Source: Candidatus Methanomethylophilaceae archaeon (GTDB lineage Archaea > Thermoplasmatota > Thermoplasmata > Methanomassiliicoccales > Methanomethylophilaceae). Taken from it: 7,440 bases of DNA. The position numbers and the translations under genes were made by a program. Shown here piece by piece: positions 5,931 to 7,440 of this stretch. Where the stretch lies: contig SKHQ01000052.1 of the NCBI GenBank assembly GCA_007116915.1, positions 1-7,440 of the forward strand, in the 5' to 3' direction. Numbering within the stretch: the stretch's first letter is position 1; each line of letters opens with the position of its first letter. The notes beneath the pieces were generated by a model. That model was not told the origin of the DNA, ran no database searches, and saw nothing but the letters and a program-made list of their open reading frames with translations.

Positions 5931-7337
5931 ATGAGCGGACCCAAGCACAGTTGCGGGGTAGTAGGATTCGCTCTAAACACCAACATAACTCCCTATATTT
6001 TCAAAGCATTACGTGTCATACAGCACCGCGGTCAAGAGAGCGCGGGCGTTTCTTATTTCGATGGTGAGTCTATCGAGACTGTGAAAGGTCCCGGCCTGGT
6101 CCATGAGGTGTTCTTGCCGGAGAAGATCCTGGCAATGGACGGCATGATCGGAATAGGCCATGTGCGCTATTCCACTGCTGGGTCCAAAGCATCGATGAAC
6201 TCCCAGCCCATAACGGTCGATACTTTGCATGGTCAGATGGCTTTGGCTCACAACGGCGACATAACCAATGCCGACGAGCTGCGCAACGAGTACCTGCAGA
6301 AGGGGTGGGCGTTCCTGACGGATTCCGATTCAGAGATAATCCTCCGTCTCCTATCCAAAGAGCCCAATTGTTTCCATGACCCTGTCAAGGCCATAAAGAA
6401 CGTCACATCCATAATCGATGGTGCTTACTCTCTGACCATCATGATAGGAGACCGGGTGTTCGGGGTACGTGATCCCTACGGTTTCCGCCCTCTCTGTGTG
6501 GGTAAGTTGCCGGAAGGTTACTTCTTGGCATCAGAGAGTGCTGTGGTCGATGTCCTCCAAGGGGAGTTCGTCTGCGACGTTGCTCCCGGGGAGATAGTTG
6601 AGATCACCACAGAATCCATAAAGATAGCACCGTCGCGCAGCGCCGGGAACAAGGCCCATTGCATGTTCGAGTGGGTCTATTTCGCTCGTCCCGATTCCAT
6701 AATGGACGGCCGGGAGACCTACCAGGTGCGCCGTAATATCGGTGCCATATTGGCTCAGGAGTGTCCGGTGGATGCTGATGTGGTCATACCGGTGCCCGAC
6801 TCCGGCAGAGCCCACGGACTCGGTTTCGCCGAGGCTTCAGGCATCAGTTATGAGGAGGGTTTCATGAAGAACCGTCACGTCGAAAGGACTTTCATCCTCC
6901 CCGATCAGAAGCAGAGGGAAGGTGCCGTTTCCTTGAAACTCAATCCTATCAAATCGACGATCAAGGGCAGAAGATTGGTGGTGGTCGATGACAGTATAGT
7001 CCGCGGAACCACCCTCCGGAGGTTGGTGCAGATGTTGCGCAAAGCAGGTGCCTCAGAGGTGCATGTCCGCATCGGATGCCCGCCCATCATATCTCCTTGC
7101 TATTACGGCGTGGATATGAAGTCACGCGATCAGTTCGTTGCCACAAACCGCAACGTGGAGGAGATAGCCCAACTAATCACCGCCGACAGTTTGGGCTACA
7201 TAAGCAAGGACGGTCTCGTCAAGGCCTTGGACTTACCGGAGAACGACCTATGTCTAGCTTGTGTGACCGGTAAATATCCGACCAACATACCTGGTGAATC
7301 ACACCGCTTCCAGAGTCGTTTGGATAGTGAGTTCTAA
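5931..7337 (+). CDS. purF: Amidophosphoribosyltransferase, Fe-S type
   Basis: PurF makes 5-phosphoribosylamine from PRPP and glutamine, the first committed step of purine synthesis (EC 2.4.2.14). The 468-residue length is normal. The N-terminal glutaminase domain (about 8-235) starts at C8, expected to become the catalytic N-terminal Cys after removal of the propeptide MSGPKHS. QHRGQES (31-37), GHVRYST (76-82) and HNGD (107-110) are glutaminase motifs. The C-terminal phosphoribosyltransferase domain has the PRPP loop VVDDSIVRGTT at 351-361. C244, C390, C441 and C444 match the four cysteines that hold the [4Fe-4S] cluster in the Bacillus-type enzyme, so oxygen sensitivity is likely. The weak site GTGGA lies upstream. 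It is probably cotranscribed with lsm and eL37. In archaea PurF is expected to be feedback-inhibited by purine nucleotides; no regulatory site is visible. Confidence 0.96.
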   Translation: MSGPKHSCGVVGFALNTNITPYIFKALRVIQHRGQESAGVSYFDGESIETVKGPGLVHEVFLPEKILAMDGMIGIGHVRYSTAGSKASMNSQPITVDTLHGQMALAHNGDITNADELRNEYLQKGWAFLTDSDSEIILRLLSKEPNCFHDPVKAIKNVTSIIDGAYSLTIMIGDRVFGVRDPYGFRPLCVGKLPEGYFLASESAVVDVLQGEFVCDVAPGEIVEITTESIKIAPSRSAGNKAHCMFEWVYFARPDSIMDGRETYQVRRNIGAILAQECPVDADVVIPVPDSGRAHGLGFAEASGISYEEGFMKNRHVERTFILPDQKQREGAVSLKLNPIKSTIKGRRLVVVDDSIVRGTTLRRLVQMLRKAGASEVHVRIGCPPIISPCYYGVDMKSRDQFVATNRNVEEIAQLITADSLGYISKDGLVKALDLPENDLCLACVTGKYPTNIPGESHRFQSRLDSEF

Positions 7338-7343
7338 CACAAC

Positions 7344-7352
7344 CTTTAATTA
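7344..7352 (+). promoter_or_regulatory. Putative TATA box of tRNA-Ala
   Basis: CTTTAATTA is centred about 30 bases before the tRNA 5' end and is preceded by AAC, much like the element upstream of eS1. It sits in the 40-base gap after purF. Confidence 0.5.
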
Positions 7353-7377
7353 CATCAAGTCTTTTCCCCGAATTAAC

Positions 7378-7440
7378 GGGCTGGTAGATCAGCTGGAAGA
7401 TCGCTACCTTGGCATGGTAGAGGCCGCGAGTTCAAATCTC
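7378..7440 (+). tRNA. tRNA-Ala (anticodon GGC), 3' end beyond the window
   Basis: The 5' acceptor strand GGGCTGG is at 7378-7384. The D stem GATC pairs 7387-7390 with 7399-7402, and the anticodon stem CTACC (7404-7408) pairs with GGTAG (7416-7420). The loop TTGGCAT gives anticodon GGC, which reads GCC and GCU alanine codons. The variable loop is AGGCC, and the T arm starts GCGAG with loop TTCAAAT. The last part of the T stem and the 3' acceptor strand lie outside the window. There is no intron in the visible part. The GGGCTGGTAGATCAG beginning is typical of archaeal tRNA-Ala. Confidence 0.9.

Noticed and set aside
1..7440. CRISPR array, insertion sequence, phage or integrated element
   Set aside because: No spaced direct repeats, transposase or integrase coding, or terminal repeats were seen. 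A tRNA gene at each end region could serve as an attachment site, but no duplicated tRNA fragment is visible.

Overview
The window is archaeal, most likely from a euryarchaeon. It carries genes for the archaeal/eukaryotic-type ribosomal proteins eS1 and eL37 and an Sm-like archaeal protein, an elongator tRNA-Met with an intron at the archaeal position 37/38, tRNAs without an encoded CCA, TATA-box promoters and GGTG/GGAGG ribosome binding sites. A Thermoplasmata-type lineage such as Methanomassiliicoccales is a guess from general feel only; no methanogenesis or pyrrolysine gene is present to decide it. All genes lie on the + strand, gene density is very high, and no mobile element, CRISPR array or pseudogene is visible. 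No stretch over about 100 bases lacks a gene.

Layout. (1) 1-869: a TATA-like promoter, the eS1 gene, then after only 24 bases an intron-containing tRNA-Met(CAT) with no visible promoter of its own. (2) 870-5428: a short AT-rich promoter region with a 7-base inverted repeat next to a TATA box, then five genes joined by overlapping stop and start codons: a Get3/ArsA-type ATPase with a C-terminal HSP20-like domain, a small His/Cys-rich protein, an AMMECR1-family protein, dihydroorotase (pyrC), and a long CxxxCxxCC (YkgJ-type) protein. (3) 5429-7337: a short intergenic region, then the RNA-processing and translation pair Lsm and eL37, followed by amidophosphoribosyltransferase (purF). (4) 7338-7440: a TATA-like element and a tRNA-Ala(GGC) cut by the window end.

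How they fit together. The window mixes translation genes (eS1, eL37, tRNAs, Lsm) with the first step of purine synthesis (PurF) and the third step of pyrimidine synthesis (PyrC), a common kind of growth-linked grouping in archaea. The least understood part is the overlapping cluster at 943-5428. In it a nucleotide-driven targeting or chaperone ATPase, a candidate metal-binding small protein, an AMMECR1 protein and a cysteine-cluster protein are translationally linked around dihydroorotase. The best candidate for something undescribed is the coupled pair at 943-2468: the ATPase lacks the CxxC of classical Get3, and the tiny gene overlapping it supplies a CxCxxC motif. Much of the rest is ordinary archaeal housekeeping content.
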